From contig CAKTWP010000014.1 of NCBI GenBank assembly GCA_934630705.1, positions 1 to 54,793 of the forward strand: a stretch of DNA of 54,793 nucleotides, in the 5' to 3' direction. A program made the translations under genes and the position numbers. The DNA comes from an uncultured Clostridia bacterium (GTDB taxonomy: Bacteria > Bacillota > Clostridia > Christensenellales > Aristaeellaceae). Positions 16,475 to 25,822 of this stretch are shown here, piece by piece. The first letter of the stretch is position 1. The number at the start of each line of letters is the position of its first letter. The notes under the pieces are model-generated. The model had not been told where the DNA came from. It was given only the letters and a program-made list of their open reading frames with translations, and searched no databases.

Positions 16475-18793
16475 TTACGAGGCATCCGTTTCGCCATGTT
16501 TTAAGCTGCGGTAGGCCGCGGGAGTTGTGCCTTCCATTTTTTTAAAGCTCTTGATTAAGGCGTTGCTGCTCAGGTATCCGACCTGAGCGGAAATATCAGT
16601 TATGCTCAGATCGGTTGTTTCAAGCAGCGCTTTTGCCTTGCTGATACGAATTTCCGCAATGTATGTGACAATGGAACTTCCGTATTTTTGCTTAAAGGTG
16701 CGCGAAAGATAGCTGGGAGAACATCCAACACATTCAGCAATGCTTTCCAGCGACATCTGCGGATGATCGAAATGGGTCTGGATGTATTTGCGCGCTTGGG
16801 AACATACGTCCTTTTGCGCTTCGCTTTTAAGATGTTTCAGGCATAGCTCTGAGAGAATCTGTGCAATATGGCATTGAAATTCCTGCATGTGCTGGTCACT
16901 CAAAATGCATACAAGAAAGCTATAACGCTCCGTATGGGTATATTGATAGCTGACCATGGATTTATACAGCGCATTCAGCATTTCATAGCGGAAACAGTTG
17001 ACGATCTCAATGGACGAAGAACGCGTGATTCCGTATGTATCAAGAATTTGTGCGGTAAAAGCTTCCGGCGAAGAATCAGCGCCGCCGGAGGCAATATAAT
17101 GCATCACCATGCTGGATAAATTATGCTCCAGAAAAGGTGTATAATCAAATTCGCTTTTTTGCACTGCGGCATAGCAGATAAATTCGCCCGCACCTGTGAA
17201 AAAGGAATAGGACATGGCAATTTCCGCTTCTTCAAAAGAGGCCGACAGCGCGTAAACACTTTCCTTGCACAGGCTCATGCCCGTGGTAACGGCCACATCA
17301 ATGCTGCATTCAAGCAAATGATATTTTTCTTTCAGCATTTGGATCAGTTGGGATTCATCGATGATTTCCGAGCTGTTTAAGATCAGCCCGTACTCCATTT
17401 CGGCCATGCGGGCAACATACCATTCATAATCCTGTTTACTGACCGTTTTAAAAAGCCCGCGCAGCGTATGCTCGCTGGCAAAGGCGTCTGGCGCTTTTCC
17501 TTCGCGCGGCTCTAAACGCACCAGGCATACATAAAAATACGGGCGATTGAAATGAAGTTCATTTCGCTCCAGCAAATTGTGAATTTCATTTTGATCTTTG
17601 ACTGAGCCAAGCAGCAGCGCCTGCAGCACCTTTTCTTTTTGCAGCAATACGCCCGTGCCCGCTTTTCCGAGAAGGGCGAGCTTTTCATTTTTCTCTTTCT
17701 GGAAAAGCAGCTCGATAAATTCCAGTTCGTTTTCCGCATGGTAAATCCCTGCGTGGTCATTTTGTTCCTGCAGCTTGATATACAGGGCCTCGAAGGGATT
17801 CCAGCTGCGCACACTGTTTCGCCAGGCAACCAATATGCTCAGGCTAATGGTGATGGCAATGCTTAGCCAACAGGTTATGCGCAGCGTTCGAAGCCGCCTG
17901 GCATAGTAATCCTGGGGGATTGCGATGGCGTAATAGCCTTTCAGGTTTTCCGACCGGCGCGCCATCAGCCGATAGGCTTTGCCGTCGATTTGAACCGTCA
18001 GCTCGCTGGCGGAGGACGCCGCATTTTCAATGCTCAGCGATTCCCATTGGCTGTTGCTGGAAATCAGCAGCTGCTTATTCTCGCTAAAAATCATGAAATG
18101 AATGTCTTCATCCAGCTGGTCGCTGCCGATTAAACGGTTCAGATAGCTTTCATTGAGCACCACGGCTGCAACCCAGTTCGCCGAAAGGGCGTTATACTGC
18201 GATTTGCTGCTCGCCATAACGCACAGATTCTTCTGGCCGTGCCGCTGTAAAATGCCAAGGCTGGGAGCCGATGAAGAATAAGCAAGCACCTTTTCAAACC
18301 TCAGCCAATCTTCGGCGGATTTGTCGATCAATCCAATCACATTATAAAAGCTTTTGTAAAAGCTGTTGAAGTAATGCGCTGCCCCCGTAGAGGCGTGCAT
18401 GCCGGAAACAATTCGTCCATCGATGGGAAAGTAAACAAATATATCTGCATACTTGGGCTGGGAAGCATTCGCCAGCGCATCGGAGAGCACCTTGGATTGA
18501 TAAGCCGTTTTTTGCGGCTTGTACTGCGTGTAATACGCATACAGCGAACATTGGTTATTGTTGAGCAAGGAGATGCAGATATCCCGCATCTCCTCGACTG
18601 TGGTATCAATGGCTGAAAAAAACTGATTGAGCGATTTTTTGCTGCTTTCGGTGATCTGGGTATCTATGCTGTGTTCAGTATAAATGTAAATCAGCAGCAC
18701 GGAGATGATGGGAACAAACAGCGTCAACATAAAGTTTTTAAGAAGTTGAACGAAGAAACTCTTTTGTCGCAACGCGCTGCTCCTCCAATTCAT
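16475..18793 (-). CDS. Membrane-bound AraC-family transcriptional regulator with extracellular sensor domain
   Basis: A one-component sensor-regulator of 772 residues. A short basic start precedes membrane helix 1 (about 20-40, LTLFVPIISVLLIYIYTEH), a large extracytoplasmic Cache-like domain (about 41-300), helix 2 (about 304-325, WLSIAITISLSILVAW), a cytoplasmic linker and a C-terminal AraC DNA-binding domain (about 665-765) with two helix-turn-helices: MSLESIAECVGCSPSYLSRTF and ITDISAQVGYLSSNALIKSF. The start at 18793 puts helix 1 in the usual place but has a weak ribosome site; a GTG at 18907 overlapping the GH88 gene is the alternative. Last gene of the binding-protein/permease/GH88 operon and its likely activator. 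Confidence 0.9.
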   Translation of the reverse strand: MNWRSSALRQKSFFVQLLKNFMLTLFVPIISVLLIYIYTEHSIDTQITESSKKSLNQFFSAIDTTVEEMRDICISLLNNNQCSLYAYYTQYKPQKTAYQSKVLSDALANASQPKYADIFVYFPIDGRIVSGMHASTGAAHYFNSFYKSFYNVIGLIDKSAEDWLRFEKVLAYSSSAPSLGILQRHGQKNLCVMASSKSQYNALSANWVAAVVLNESYLNRLIGSDQLDEDIHFMIFSENKQLLISSNSQWESLSIENAASSASELTVQIDGKAYRLMARRSENLKGYYAIAIPQDYYARRLRTLRITCWLSIAITISLSILVAWRNSVRSWNPFEALYIKLQEQNDHAGIYHAENELEFIELLFQKEKNEKLALLGKAGTGVLLQKEKVLQALLLGSVKDQNEIHNLLERNELHFNRPYFYVCLVRLEPREGKAPDAFASEHTLRGLFKTVSKQDYEWYVARMAEMEYGLILNSSEIIDESQLIQMLKEKYHLLECSIDVAVTTGMSLCKESVYALSASFEEAEIAMSYSFFTGAGEFICYAAVQKSEFDYTPFLEHNLSSMVMHYIASGGADSSPEAFTAQILDTYGITRSSSIEIVNCFRYEMLNALYKSMVSYQYTHTERYSFLVCILSDQHMQEFQCHIAQILSELCLKHLKSEAQKDVCSQARKYIQTHFDHPQMSLESIAECVGCSPSYLSRTFKQKYGSSIVTYIAEIRISKAKALLETTDLSITDISAQVGYLSSNALIKSFKKMEGTTPAAYRSLKHGETDAS

Positions 18794-18894
18794 TGGTATT
18801 CTGACAGCCCCCGGAAAGCGAACGCGGCCCAGGAGCGGATTCCTTACCCCCCCTTGCGCAGCATGCCGGCACCACTCGCCTGCATACAAAAACG

Positions 18895-20037
18895 TCACAT
18901 CTCCCACATGCGCACTTTATGGCCGCTGCGCAGCATGAGCGCTTCCATGAAAAAGTAATCTCCCCAGATGGTTGCGCAGTGCACGGAAATGCGTTTCTCA
19001 TGAACGTAACGACGGCATAATCCGCTATCCAGCAGCGCCTCCGCGTTCGGATCGGCGGCGTGCGAATGCTTCTGGATCAGCGCATACAGCATGCGATCAG
19101 CAAATTCGCCGTAACGGGGATTATGCAGGCTCTCCGTCATGCGATAAAACGCGCAGCATACAATTGCGGCCGCCGACGTATCGATGATGTTATCCGCGGC
19201 GTCATCGCACCGGAAATCCCACAGCGGCAGCTGCTCCGGATCGGTGTTCTGCATAAAATAGGCGGAGGTTTTAAGGCATGCTTCCAGAAAATCGGAGCGG
19301 CCGGTATGCGCCCAGGCCATATAATATCCGTAAATAACCCATGCGATGCCCCGCGACCAGCAGGATTCATCAGCATAGCCGCCCTCATTGCCGCCGCCAA
19401 GCGGTGCGCCTGTTACCGGGTCAAACGTGAAAGTATGATAGATGGAGCCGTCCGCACGGATGGCGTGCAGCATGGCTTCCGCGTGACGCTCTGCCGCTTC
19501 ATGGAACCGGGGATCGCCGCCTGCATTGGATACGCTAAACAGCAGAGGCAGATTCATCATGCAGTCCGCAATTAAAGTCCCATCGCGTTCTTCCATAGCC
19601 AATGCACCCCAGGCGCGAATATACCCACCCCGTGGATTAAAGCGCGCAAACAGGCAGCGGGCGGCCGTATCCGCCAGCTCCAGATAGTCCAGATCATAGG
19701 TCAGGCGATAGGCATCTACAGCATAAAGCTGATAGAGAAAGCCCAAATCATGGTCTTTATGGCCGGTGCGAATCCGGCGGGTAAAAAAGGGCTTGAATGC
19801 GTTGAGATAATCGGCATACCTCCCGACATTTTTCTGCGCAATCGCCGCAAGGCACACCATGCCAAACCAGAAACCGGCGGTCCAGCTTCCGTCCTGGGAA
19901 AGCTGATCGCTGAACAGAAGGCTATCGGACAGATGGGGTGTTGCGTTGGTAAAACGAGAAATATTCTGATCCACCTTGTTGATTACAGCATCCAGCTCGC
20001 GGGCTGCCAGCTGGCTCAGCTTATCCTTTGACTGCAC
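18895..20037 (-). CDS. Unsaturated glucuronyl hydrolase, glycoside hydrolase family 88
   Basis: Hydrates and so releases the 4,5-unsaturated uronic acid from oligosaccharides made by polysaccharide lyases (glycosaminoglycans, pectin or xanthan types). 380 residues, an alpha/alpha-barrel enzyme with no signal peptide, so it works on imported fragments. Motifs: SWTAGFWFGM, HDLGFLY with catalytic Asp97, IADCMMNLPLLF with Asp158 (equivalent to the Asp pair of Bacillus UGL), DESCWSRGIAW and WGDYFFMEAL at the C-terminus. The GTG start at 20037 overlaps the permease stop by 17 bases and has AAAGGAG at the right distance. The importer upstream probably brings in its substrate. Confidence 0.93.
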   Translation of the reverse strand: MQSKDKLSQLAARELDAVINKVDQNISRFTNATPHLSDSLLFSDQLSQDGSWTAGFWFGMVCLAAIAQKNVGRYADYLNAFKPFFTRRIRTGHKDHDLGFLYQLYAVDAYRLTYDLDYLELADTAARCLFARFNPRGGYIRAWGALAMEERDGTLIADCMMNLPLLFSVSNAGGDPRFHEAAERHAEAMLHAIRADGSIYHTFTFDPVTGAPLGGGNEGGYADESCWSRGIAWVIYGYYMAWAHTGRSDFLEACLKTSAYFMQNTDPEQLPLWDFRCDDAADNIIDTSAAAIVCCAFYRMTESLHNPRYGEFADRMLYALIQKHSHAADPNAEALLDSGLCRRYVHEKRISVHCATIWGDYFFMEALMLRSGHKVRMWEM

Positions 20038-20893
20038 CGATCATGACTCCTTTTGTAAAGTATTTCTGCAAGAATGGATAAATACACATGATGGGGATCG
20101 AGGAGATGACGATGGCGGCATATTTGATCGTTTCGGCAAACTTGTCATACTGATCTCCCCGCAGGCCGTCATCCTGAGAATTGCTTAGCAGTATGCCGCG
20201 CAGGACGTTTTGAATCGGCATCAATTCTTCCTTTCGGATATAAATCGAAGCCGAAAACCAGTTGTTCCATTTGCCTACGGTGTAGTATAGCGTCAACACC
20301 GCAAGGGTTGGCTTGATCAGGGGCGTGACAATCTGAAACATGATGCGGATGTCGCTCGCTCCATCGATGTACGCGGATTCGCTCAGGCTGTCGGGCAGCG
20401 CCTGAATCGCGGTTTTGCAGATGATTGCATTATATACGCTCAGCGCGCCGGGAACAATTAAGGACCAAAGCGTATCCGTCAGGCCGAGGGATTTGATGTT
20501 CAGGTAATCTGGAATCAGTCCGCCGCCAAAGAACATGGTAAATGTGATAAAGCCAACCAGGATTCCCTTGAGCTTCATGCCCTTCAGGGACATAAAATAC
20601 CCGCACAGCAGCGTAAGGAACATGCTCAAAGGGATGCCGACTGCAAGGGTCCTGATCGTGTTGAGAAAGCCACGCCGGAACATAGGATGCACAAACACCA
20701 TGCGATAGGCCTGGAGCTCAAATGTTTTAGGCCAGAACATAATGCCTGGGTTCTTGGCAATTTCAGTGCTGTTGCTGAAAGAAGCAACAATAACATACCA
20801 CACCGGATATACCATTGCAAGCATTAAAAGCAGCATCACTGCGTAAATGCAGACATCCGCGATTTTTTCTCCCCAGCTTTTTCCTATCATCAT
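20021..20893 (-). CDS. Carbohydrate ABC transporter permease, LplC type
   Basis: Second membrane subunit of a CUT1 sugar importer, 290 residues. Six helices starting near ICIAVMLLLMLAMVYPVWYVIVA, which includes the family YP.WY signature, and an EAA loop in SESAYIDGASDIRIMFQIVTPLIKP. The ATG at 20893 follows TGAGGTG; a GTG two codons earlier (20899) is also possible. It lies 7 bases past the LplB-type gene and its 3' end overlaps the GH88 start. Like most CUT1 operons it has no ATPase gene of its own and likely uses a shared MsmK-type ATPase. Confidence 0.92.
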   Translation of the reverse strand: MMIGKSWGEKIADVCIYAVMLLLMLAMVYPVWYVIVASFSNSTEIAKNPGIMFWPKTFELQAYRMVFVHPMFRRGFLNTIRTLAVGIPLSMFLTLLCGYFMSLKGMKLKGILVGFITFTMFFGGGLIPDYLNIKSLGLTDTLWSLIVPGALSVYNAIICKTAIQALPDSLSESAYIDGASDIRIMFQIVTPLIKPTLAVLTLYYTVGKWNNWFSASIYIRKEELMPIQNVLRGILLSNSQDDGLRGDQYDKFAETIKYAAIVISSIPIMCIYPFLQKYFTKGVMIGAVKG

Positions 20894-20900
20894 ATTCACC

Positions 20901-21803
20901 TCAGAATAGTCCGGTCTGTCCCATGCGCTTGCTGAGGAAATTGCTCATCAGCAAAAAGAAAAGATTCACGACAGAATTAAAAATGCCAACGGCCGTGCTG
21001 TAACTGAAATCCGACTCAAGCAGACCCTTGCGGTATACATAAGTCGAAATCACGTCCGCCACTTCATAGGTGATGGGCTGATACAGCAGCAGAATTTTCT
21101 CATAGCCCACGTTTAGAATGCTTCCCAGCTTGAGAATCAGCATCATGGAAATGGTGGGCAGGATGCTTGGCAGCGTGATATAGATCATTTGCTTCCATCG
21201 CCCTGCTCCATCCACCCGCGCCGCTTCATATTGCTCCTGATCTACCGCCGCCAGCGCCGCCAGATAAATGATCGAATCCCAGCCCATGTTTTGCCATAGA
21301 TTGGAGAGAATATATATGGGATAAAACATGCTGGGCCTGGAAAGCAGATTGGATCTGGTTCCGCCGCAGAAAGCAATCATATCATTGATCACGCCATTGG
21401 TCTGCGTAAATGTTTTCACAAGGCCGCATACGATAACCAGCGAAATAAAATGGGGCAGATACAAAACGGTCTGTGCTGTGCGCTTGAACGAAGAAGAACG
21501 GATTTCATTGAGCATCAATGCCAGACACACGGGAACCGGAATCGACGAAAGAATGGAGAGCAGGCTGATGGAAAACGTATTTTTGATGATGCGGCTAAAA
21601 TAAATATCATTAAAGAAACGAACGAAATTATCCAGCCCAACGAATTTGCTCCGCCCAATGCCAAGGCTGGGGCGATAGCGCTGAAAGGCGATCACGATGC
21701 CATACATGGGCTTATAGCAGAAAATGGCAAGATAAATGATTACCGGCAAAATAATCAAGTAACGATATCTGTATTTTTTTATATCCATTAGCAGGCCTTT
21801 CAT
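20901..21803 (-). CDS. Carbohydrate ABC transporter permease, LplB type
   Basis: First membrane subunit of the CUT1 importer, 300 residues. It shows the LplB/YtcJ-style opening RYLIILPVIIYLAIFCYKPMYGIVIAF, the FVGLDNFVRFF segment and the EAA loop in QYEAARVDGAGRWKQMIYITLPSI. AAGGAGGAGG lies just before the ATG. The gene begins 89 bases downstream of the binding-protein stop, across a strong hairpin, and runs directly into the LplC-type gene. Confidence 0.93.
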   Translation of the reverse strand: MKGLLMDIKKYRYRYLIILPVIIYLAIFCYKPMYGIVIAFQRYRPSLGIGRSKFVGLDNFVRFFNDIYFSRIIKNTFSISLLSILSSIPVPVCLALMLNEIRSSSFKRTAQTVLYLPHFISLVIVCGLVKTFTQTNGVINDMIAFCGGTRSNLLSRPSMFYPIYILSNLWQNMGWDSIIYLAALAAVDQEQYEAARVDGAGRWKQMIYITLPSILPTISMMLILKLGSILNVGYEKILLLYQPITYEVADVISTYVYRKGLLESDFSYSTAVGIFNSVVNLFFLLMSNFLSKRMGQTGLF

Positions 21804-21838
21804 CGTTACCTCCTCCTTTGCTCCTCCTGAAAAGCAAA

Positions 21839-21876
21839 CCGGAGGCTGCGCCTGGCGATATAGGCACAGCCTCCGG
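21839..21876 (-). promoter_or_regulatory. Intercistronic hairpin between sugar-binding protein and permease
   Basis: A 15-bp stem with one mismatch (CCGGAGGCTG...CAGCCTCCGG) beginning 16 bases past the binding-protein stop, followed by TTTGCTTTTC. It is placed like the hairpin at 2070-2097 in the other transport operon and likely sets unequal expression. Confidence 0.7.
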
Positions 21877-21892
21877 GGCTATGCGGGGATAT

Positions 21893-23467
21893 TTACTTGA
21901 TATACGCGTCGTAGGCGGTCTGATAGATTTCCAGCACACGCGGCAAACCAATCTTGTTGATTTCTTCCACGAAGCTGTCGAAATTGTCCAGGGATTCTTC
22001 GCCGGTCAGGTATTTGTAAGAAACCTCCTGCGTCCGGGTGGCGATCACGTTCAGCAGATCGTTCAGTTCAGTGCTTGTTTCCGTGTCCATCGGCAGATTG
22101 GGCAGGCAATGACGCACGGCGTCCGTGTTCTCAATCCACTTTTCAACCGCTTCACTGGCAACGGGCACATTCTTCATCCGAACTAACTGCTCGTTTTGCA
22201 GGGCAATGCCGGCGCCGGGTGTGCCCAGATAATTGCTGGCGGCCAGATCGAGGCCCAGATCGCTTTTGGCGATCAGATCCGTGAAGGCAATGTTTCCTTC
22301 TGCATCGATGGTATAGGTGACGTCCTTGGTGCCGTAGTTCCAGTACATATTGCCTTCCTGGGTATAGCCGTAATTCAGAAACTGAAGCGCCTCGATCATC
22401 TTTTCTTCGCTGCAGCTGGTGGTGATCACGGCGGCGTTGCCCTGATAGAGGTTTTCGGCAACAGGGATCATGCAGGTGGGGGCGCCAGGCGCTGTACGCA
22501 GATAGCTTACGCCGCCCCAGCGAGCTCCGGTGTTCTCGGCTTCGGCATCCGCCGTCCAGTTGGTGATCTGGCTCATGGCGGTAAACGAAGCACCGATTTC
22601 GTTGTTGAGCACCTTGCTGCGCATAACGTCGTTATCCATGGTCAGCACATCGGGATCAATCAGGCCCATCTCGTACCACCGATGGAGAATTTTCATGGAT
22701 TCCAGCCATTCGGGCTGCGCCTGGGCGAACTGCACCTTGCCGTTGTCATCCAGATAATAGGCGGCAACGAATGCGCCATAGGCGCCCACGCCGGAGGCGA
22801 TGCCCTTGGTCAGACCGCTGAAATAATTCATGGTAAAGCCAAGCCGCGCCTGATACTTATCCTTGAAAGCAATCAGCATTTTTTCCCAGTCTTCAACAGT
22901 GACGGGCTCTTCCAGGCCGCATTCCTCCAGCCAGTCCATGCGAACCACGGGACCTGCATAACACAGGTTGAACAGGCCCTCGCGCAATGCGGGAATGCCG
23001 AACTGTTTGCCGGACGCGGTTGTAATATTGCGCAGGGAGGACTGATACGTTGGGCTGTTGATAACCGCCCAGTAATCAGGCGCATAGGTGGGAATATATT
23101 CGGTCAGATCCCAGATCACGCCGTCCTCAATCAGCATTTCGCCGTCGGAGGATTTGAAGGTTTTCCAAATAATATCCGGCAGCACATCGTCTGTCAGCAG
23201 CAGGTTAAAAACCTGGTTCTTGTCCGCACCGGATACGGGGAAGTTGACCGTCAGATTCACGCCGGTATTCTCTGCCAGGCCCTGAAAGAAGGGAATATCT
23301 TCTGCCTTTTCCAGATTACTGGGCATGGGGTTCGTCAGATTATACAGGGACAACGGTTCTGCGTTGGTAAGAGGATAGGTGATTTCGGCTACTGCGCCGC
23401 TGCCAAATGCCGTCAACAACAGCGCAATCGCAAGCCACATACTTAAAGATTTCCCGATCCGTTTCAT
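21893..23467 (-). CDS. Extracellular sugar-binding protein, family 1 (LplA-like)
   Basis: Solute receptor of the CUT1 importer, 524 residues, the size of the LplA group. The start at 23467 gives a proper signal peptide (MKRIGKSLSMWLAIALLLTA...GAVAE) and has GAGG upstream; the earlier in-frame start is in the leader. As with the other binding protein here there is no lipobox cysteine, only an AVA-E signal peptidase I site. Mature blocks typical of the group: LTVNFPVSGADKNQVFNLLL, DVLPDIIW and FGIPALREGLFN. Heads the operon binding protein, LplB, LplC, GH88, AraC sensor. The ligand is probably an unsaturated uronate-containing oligosaccharide, judged from GH88. Confidence 0.92.
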   Translation of the reverse strand: MKRIGKSLSMWLAIALLLTAFGSGAVAEITYPLTNAEPLSLYNLTNPMPSNLEKAEDIPFFQGLAENTGVNLTVNFPVSGADKNQVFNLLLTDDVLPDIIWKTFKSSDGEMLIEDGVIWDLTEYIPTYAPDYWAVINSPTYQSSLRNITTASGKQFGIPALREGLFNLCYAGPVVRMDWLEECGLEEPVTVEDWEKMLIAFKDKYQARLGFTMNYFSGLTKGIASGVGAYGAFVAAYYLDDNGKVQFAQAQPEWLESMKILHRWYEMGLIDPDVLTMDNDVMRSKVLNNEIGASFTAMSQITNWTADAEAENTGARWGGVSYLRTAPGAPTCMIPVAENLYQGNAAVITTSCSEEKMIEALQFLNYGYTQEGNMYWNYGTKDVTYTIDAEGNIAFTDLIAKSDLGLDLAASNYLGTPGAGIALQNEQLVRMKNVPVASEAVEKWIENTDAVRHCLPNLPMDTETSTELNDLLNVIATRTQEVSYKYLTGEESLDNFDSFVEEINKIGLPRVLEIYQTAYDAYIK

Positions 23468-23510
23468 ACAAATACCTCTTTTCCTGATAAACAATTGATG
23501 GAGGATTCTT

Positions 23511-23594
23511 TTTATGCAGCCGCCGTACGCTCAGCTGCATGTCCTGCCCCGATTATAGCCGGTCAAAAGAGAAATTGTAAATAGCTCATTCTTG
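23511..23594 (-). repeat. Left arm of inverted promoter duplication
   Basis: 84 bases that match 23835-23918 in inverted orientation without gaps: one mismatch over the first 43 bases (through TATAAT) and nine over the next 41. Includes the promoter at 23552-23581 and the GAGCGTACGGCGGC motif. Confidence 0.9.
23552..23581 (-). promoter_or_regulatory. Promoter of the binding-protein/GH88/AraC operon
   Basis: On the minus strand TTTACA (23581-23576), 18-base spacer, TATAAT (23557-23552). The -10 to -35 region and 20 bases upstream are identical to the GH31 promoter apart from one base. Confidence 0.8.
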
Positions 23595-23834
23595 CTCTTA
23601 TCGCTGTAAAATGACTTTTTTCATCAAAAACGGATAAATTGTCACCAAATAATGCGCATTTCTATGCTTCGTAACGAGAAAAGAGGGGCATTGCCATCCT
23701 GCGTTTGCCTGCTGTCTTGAAACGGCGTCATTGAGCGGATCCTTCTTCATCCATGTAAAAAAGGAGATCCATTTCAAAGAACAGTTGTTGGATATTATTT
23801 TCAGATGAAAAAGATCATTTGGGGGAAGGAAGAT

Positions 23835-23919
23835 CAAGAATGGGCTATTTACAATTTCTCTTTTGACCGGCTATAATAGATGCAGACAATGCTGCCGAGC
23901 GTACGGCGGCGGCATAAAA
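23835..23919 (+). repeat. Right arm of inverted promoter duplication
   Basis: Partner of 23511-23594. Downstream of the -10 box lies a dyad GCTGCCG-agcgta-CGGCGGC (about 23891-23910), a candidate operator or stem in the mRNA leader, shared by both arms. The 240 bases between the arms contain no convincing gene. Confidence 0.9.
23848..23877 (+). promoter_or_regulatory. Promoter of the GH31 gene
   Basis: TTTACA (23848-23853), 18-base spacer, TATAAT (23872-23877); about 107 bases of leader before the start codon. Confidence 0.8.
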
Positions 23920-23990
23920 GCTGCTGTGGCAAGCTGTATCATTGAGACCCCAGAACAACGGCAAGCCAGGAGACAAAAGGAGACGACACA

Positions 23991-25709
23991 ATGAAAAAAT
24001 TCACCTTCGGCACACCGGAAGAACTGGTTCCTTCCCGGTTTTGCGACAGCTTCAACGATGTGGAAACGGACGTATCCTATCCTGCCGCCCGCTTTACTTT
24101 CAAAAAAATCCCCTCTGGCTGCGTGCTGGAATTTCCCATTGAGGATGACTGCCATATCTTCGGCTTTGGCCTTCAACTGAAGCAGTTTGACCATCGGGGG
24201 CGCAAGCTGCGGCTGGACGTGAATGCAGATCCCGTTGCGGCCGACGGCGAATCCCACGCGCCCGTTCCGTTTTTCGTAACCAATAAGGGCTATGGCATGT
24301 ATTTCGATACCGCCCGATATGCGGAATTCTATTGCGGCAAACAGAAGAACACCGGCGCGATGGCGGCGCACTCCAACGGCGGTTCGGCTGGCAGCGAAGC
24401 GGAGCTCTATGCCGTCCGCAAGGATTCAGATCTGATCATGAGCGTGCGGATTCCGGTTGCCGCAGGCGTGGACGTGTATGTGATCGAGGGCGATACCATT
24501 ACGGAGATCGTCAGTCAGTATAATATGCTTGCTGGCGGCGGGCCGGAGGTGCCGGAATGGGCGCTGGGATTGCTGTACCGCTGCTACTACAAATGGGATG
24601 CTGAGAAAATTAAAGAGACGGCAGATTATTTCAGAGATCATCAGATTCCCTGCGATATGATCGGCCTGGAGCCGGGCTGGCATACGCACGCATACTCATG
24701 TACCTATCAATGGAGCGATAAATATCCCAACCCGGATGAATTTATTGCGTATTTGAAAGACCGAAATTTTCATATCAATCTCTGGGAGCACGCTTTTGTG
24801 CATCCTGATGCGGAAATTCATGATGAACTGATTCCGCATTCGGGCGATTGGCTGGTTTGGGGCGGGCTTGTCCCCGATTTTGCCACGCCGGAGGGACGGA
24901 GAATTTTTGCCGATTATCACAGGACAAAGCTGGTGGATCACGGCATCGACGGCTTCAAGCTGGACGAATGCGATTCCAGCGATTTCACCGGGAGCTGGAG
25001 CTTCCCCCTGTCCAGTGAATTTCCTTCCGGCTTGGACGGAGAACAGTATCACTCGCTGTTTGGCACATTATATGCCAAAACCATTTTGGACGCGCTGGGA
25101 GAACAGCAAACGCTCTCCGAAGTTCGGCAGATGGGCGCGCTTGCCGCGCCGTATCCGTTCGTCCTGTACAGCGATCTGTACGATCACCGGGATTTTATTC
25201 GCGGCCTTGTGAATTCAGGCTTTTCCGGCCTGCTGTGGACGCCGGAGTTCCGCCAGGCGGAAACGCGGGAGGAATGCATCCGCCGTATCCAGTGCATTGT
25301 ATTTTCCTGCCAGTTTTTAATCAATTCCTGGAATTACGATGGCATTCCGTGGGTTATTTTCGACTGTGAAGATGAGGTGCGGGAATTGATTCAGCTGCGC
25401 TATCAATTGATTCCCATGCTGAAAAAAGCGTTTGAGGTTTATCATGCAACCGGCAAACCGCCGATTCGGGCGCTGGTGATGGATTATACGCAGGATGATG
25501 CGACCTATACCATTGACGATGAGTACATGTTCTGCGAGGAGCTGCTGGTGGCACCCATCGCGGCCAATACGGGCGATCAGCGGAGCGTGTATCTTCCCCG
25601 GGCTGCGCGCTGGGCTGATTTTTACACAGGCGAAGAAATCGCTCTGCCGGAGAACGGCGTCATCCAGGTGAACACCAAAAGCATCCCTGTCTATCGTAAA
25701 ATTGGATAA
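23991..25709 (+). CDS. Glycoside hydrolase family 31 protein (alpha-glucosidase/alpha-xylosidase type)
   Basis: Retaining alpha-glycosidase, 572 residues, shorter than the 650-800 typical of GH31, so the C-terminal beta domains are reduced. Strong AAGGAG site. The N-terminal beta-sandwich (FGFGLQLKQFDHRGRKL, VPFFVTNKGYGMYFDT) leads into the barrel: IGLEPGWH, INLWEHAF, then HGIDGFKLDECDSSDF with the nucleophile Asp325, SDLYDHRDF and LLWTPEFRQ, then YDGIPW. No signal peptide, so it is cytoplasmic. It is divergent from, and co-regulated with, the importer/GH88 operon through duplicated promoters, so it probably trims the same imported oligosaccharide. Exact specificity unknown. Confidence 0.92.
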   Translation: MKKFTFGTPEELVPSRFCDSFNDVETDVSYPAARFTFKKIPSGCVLEFPIEDDCHIFGFGLQLKQFDHRGRKLRLDVNADPVAADGESHAPVPFFVTNKGYGMYFDTARYAEFYCGKQKNTGAMAAHSNGGSAGSEAELYAVRKDSDLIMSVRIPVAAGVDVYVIEGDTITEIVSQYNMLAGGGPEVPEWALGLLYRCYYKWDAEKIKETADYFRDHQIPCDMIGLEPGWHTHAYSCTYQWSDKYPNPDEFIAYLKDRNFHINLWEHAFVHPDAEIHDELIPHSGDWLVWGGLVPDFATPEGRRIFADYHRTKLVDHGIDGFKLDECDSSDFTGSWSFPLSSEFPSGLDGEQYHSLFGTLYAKTILDALGEQQTLSEVRQMGALAAPYPFVLYSDLYDHRDFIRGLVNSGFSGLLWTPEFRQAETREECIRRIQCIVFSCQFLINSWNYDGIPWVIFDCEDEVRELIQLRYQLIPMLKKAFEVYHATGKPPIRALVMDYTQDDATYTIDDEYMFCEELLVAPIAANTGDQRSVYLPRAARWADFYTGEEIALPENGVIQVNTKSIPVYRKIG

Positions 25710-25750
25710 AACGCACATTCGCATCGCGCAGAGGCAAAAACAGAAATCGA

Positions 25751-25785
25751 CGGATTGTCCACATGTGACAATCCGCCGAATTTTC
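25751..25785. terminator. Terminator between GH31 and the coiled-coil protein
   Basis: Perfect 9-bp stem CGGATTGTC/GACAATCCG with a 7-base loop (25751-25775), followed on the plus strand by CCGAATTTTCG. Sits in a convergent gap. Confidence 0.65.
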
Positions 25786-25822
25786 GTATACTTTTGGATG
25801 ATTGATGTATTTGGCAATTCAG

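Noticed and set aside
23598..23837. Minus-strand 79-codon frame between the duplicated promoters
   Set aside because: No ribosome site, atypical composition, and it would start inside the right promoter arm.
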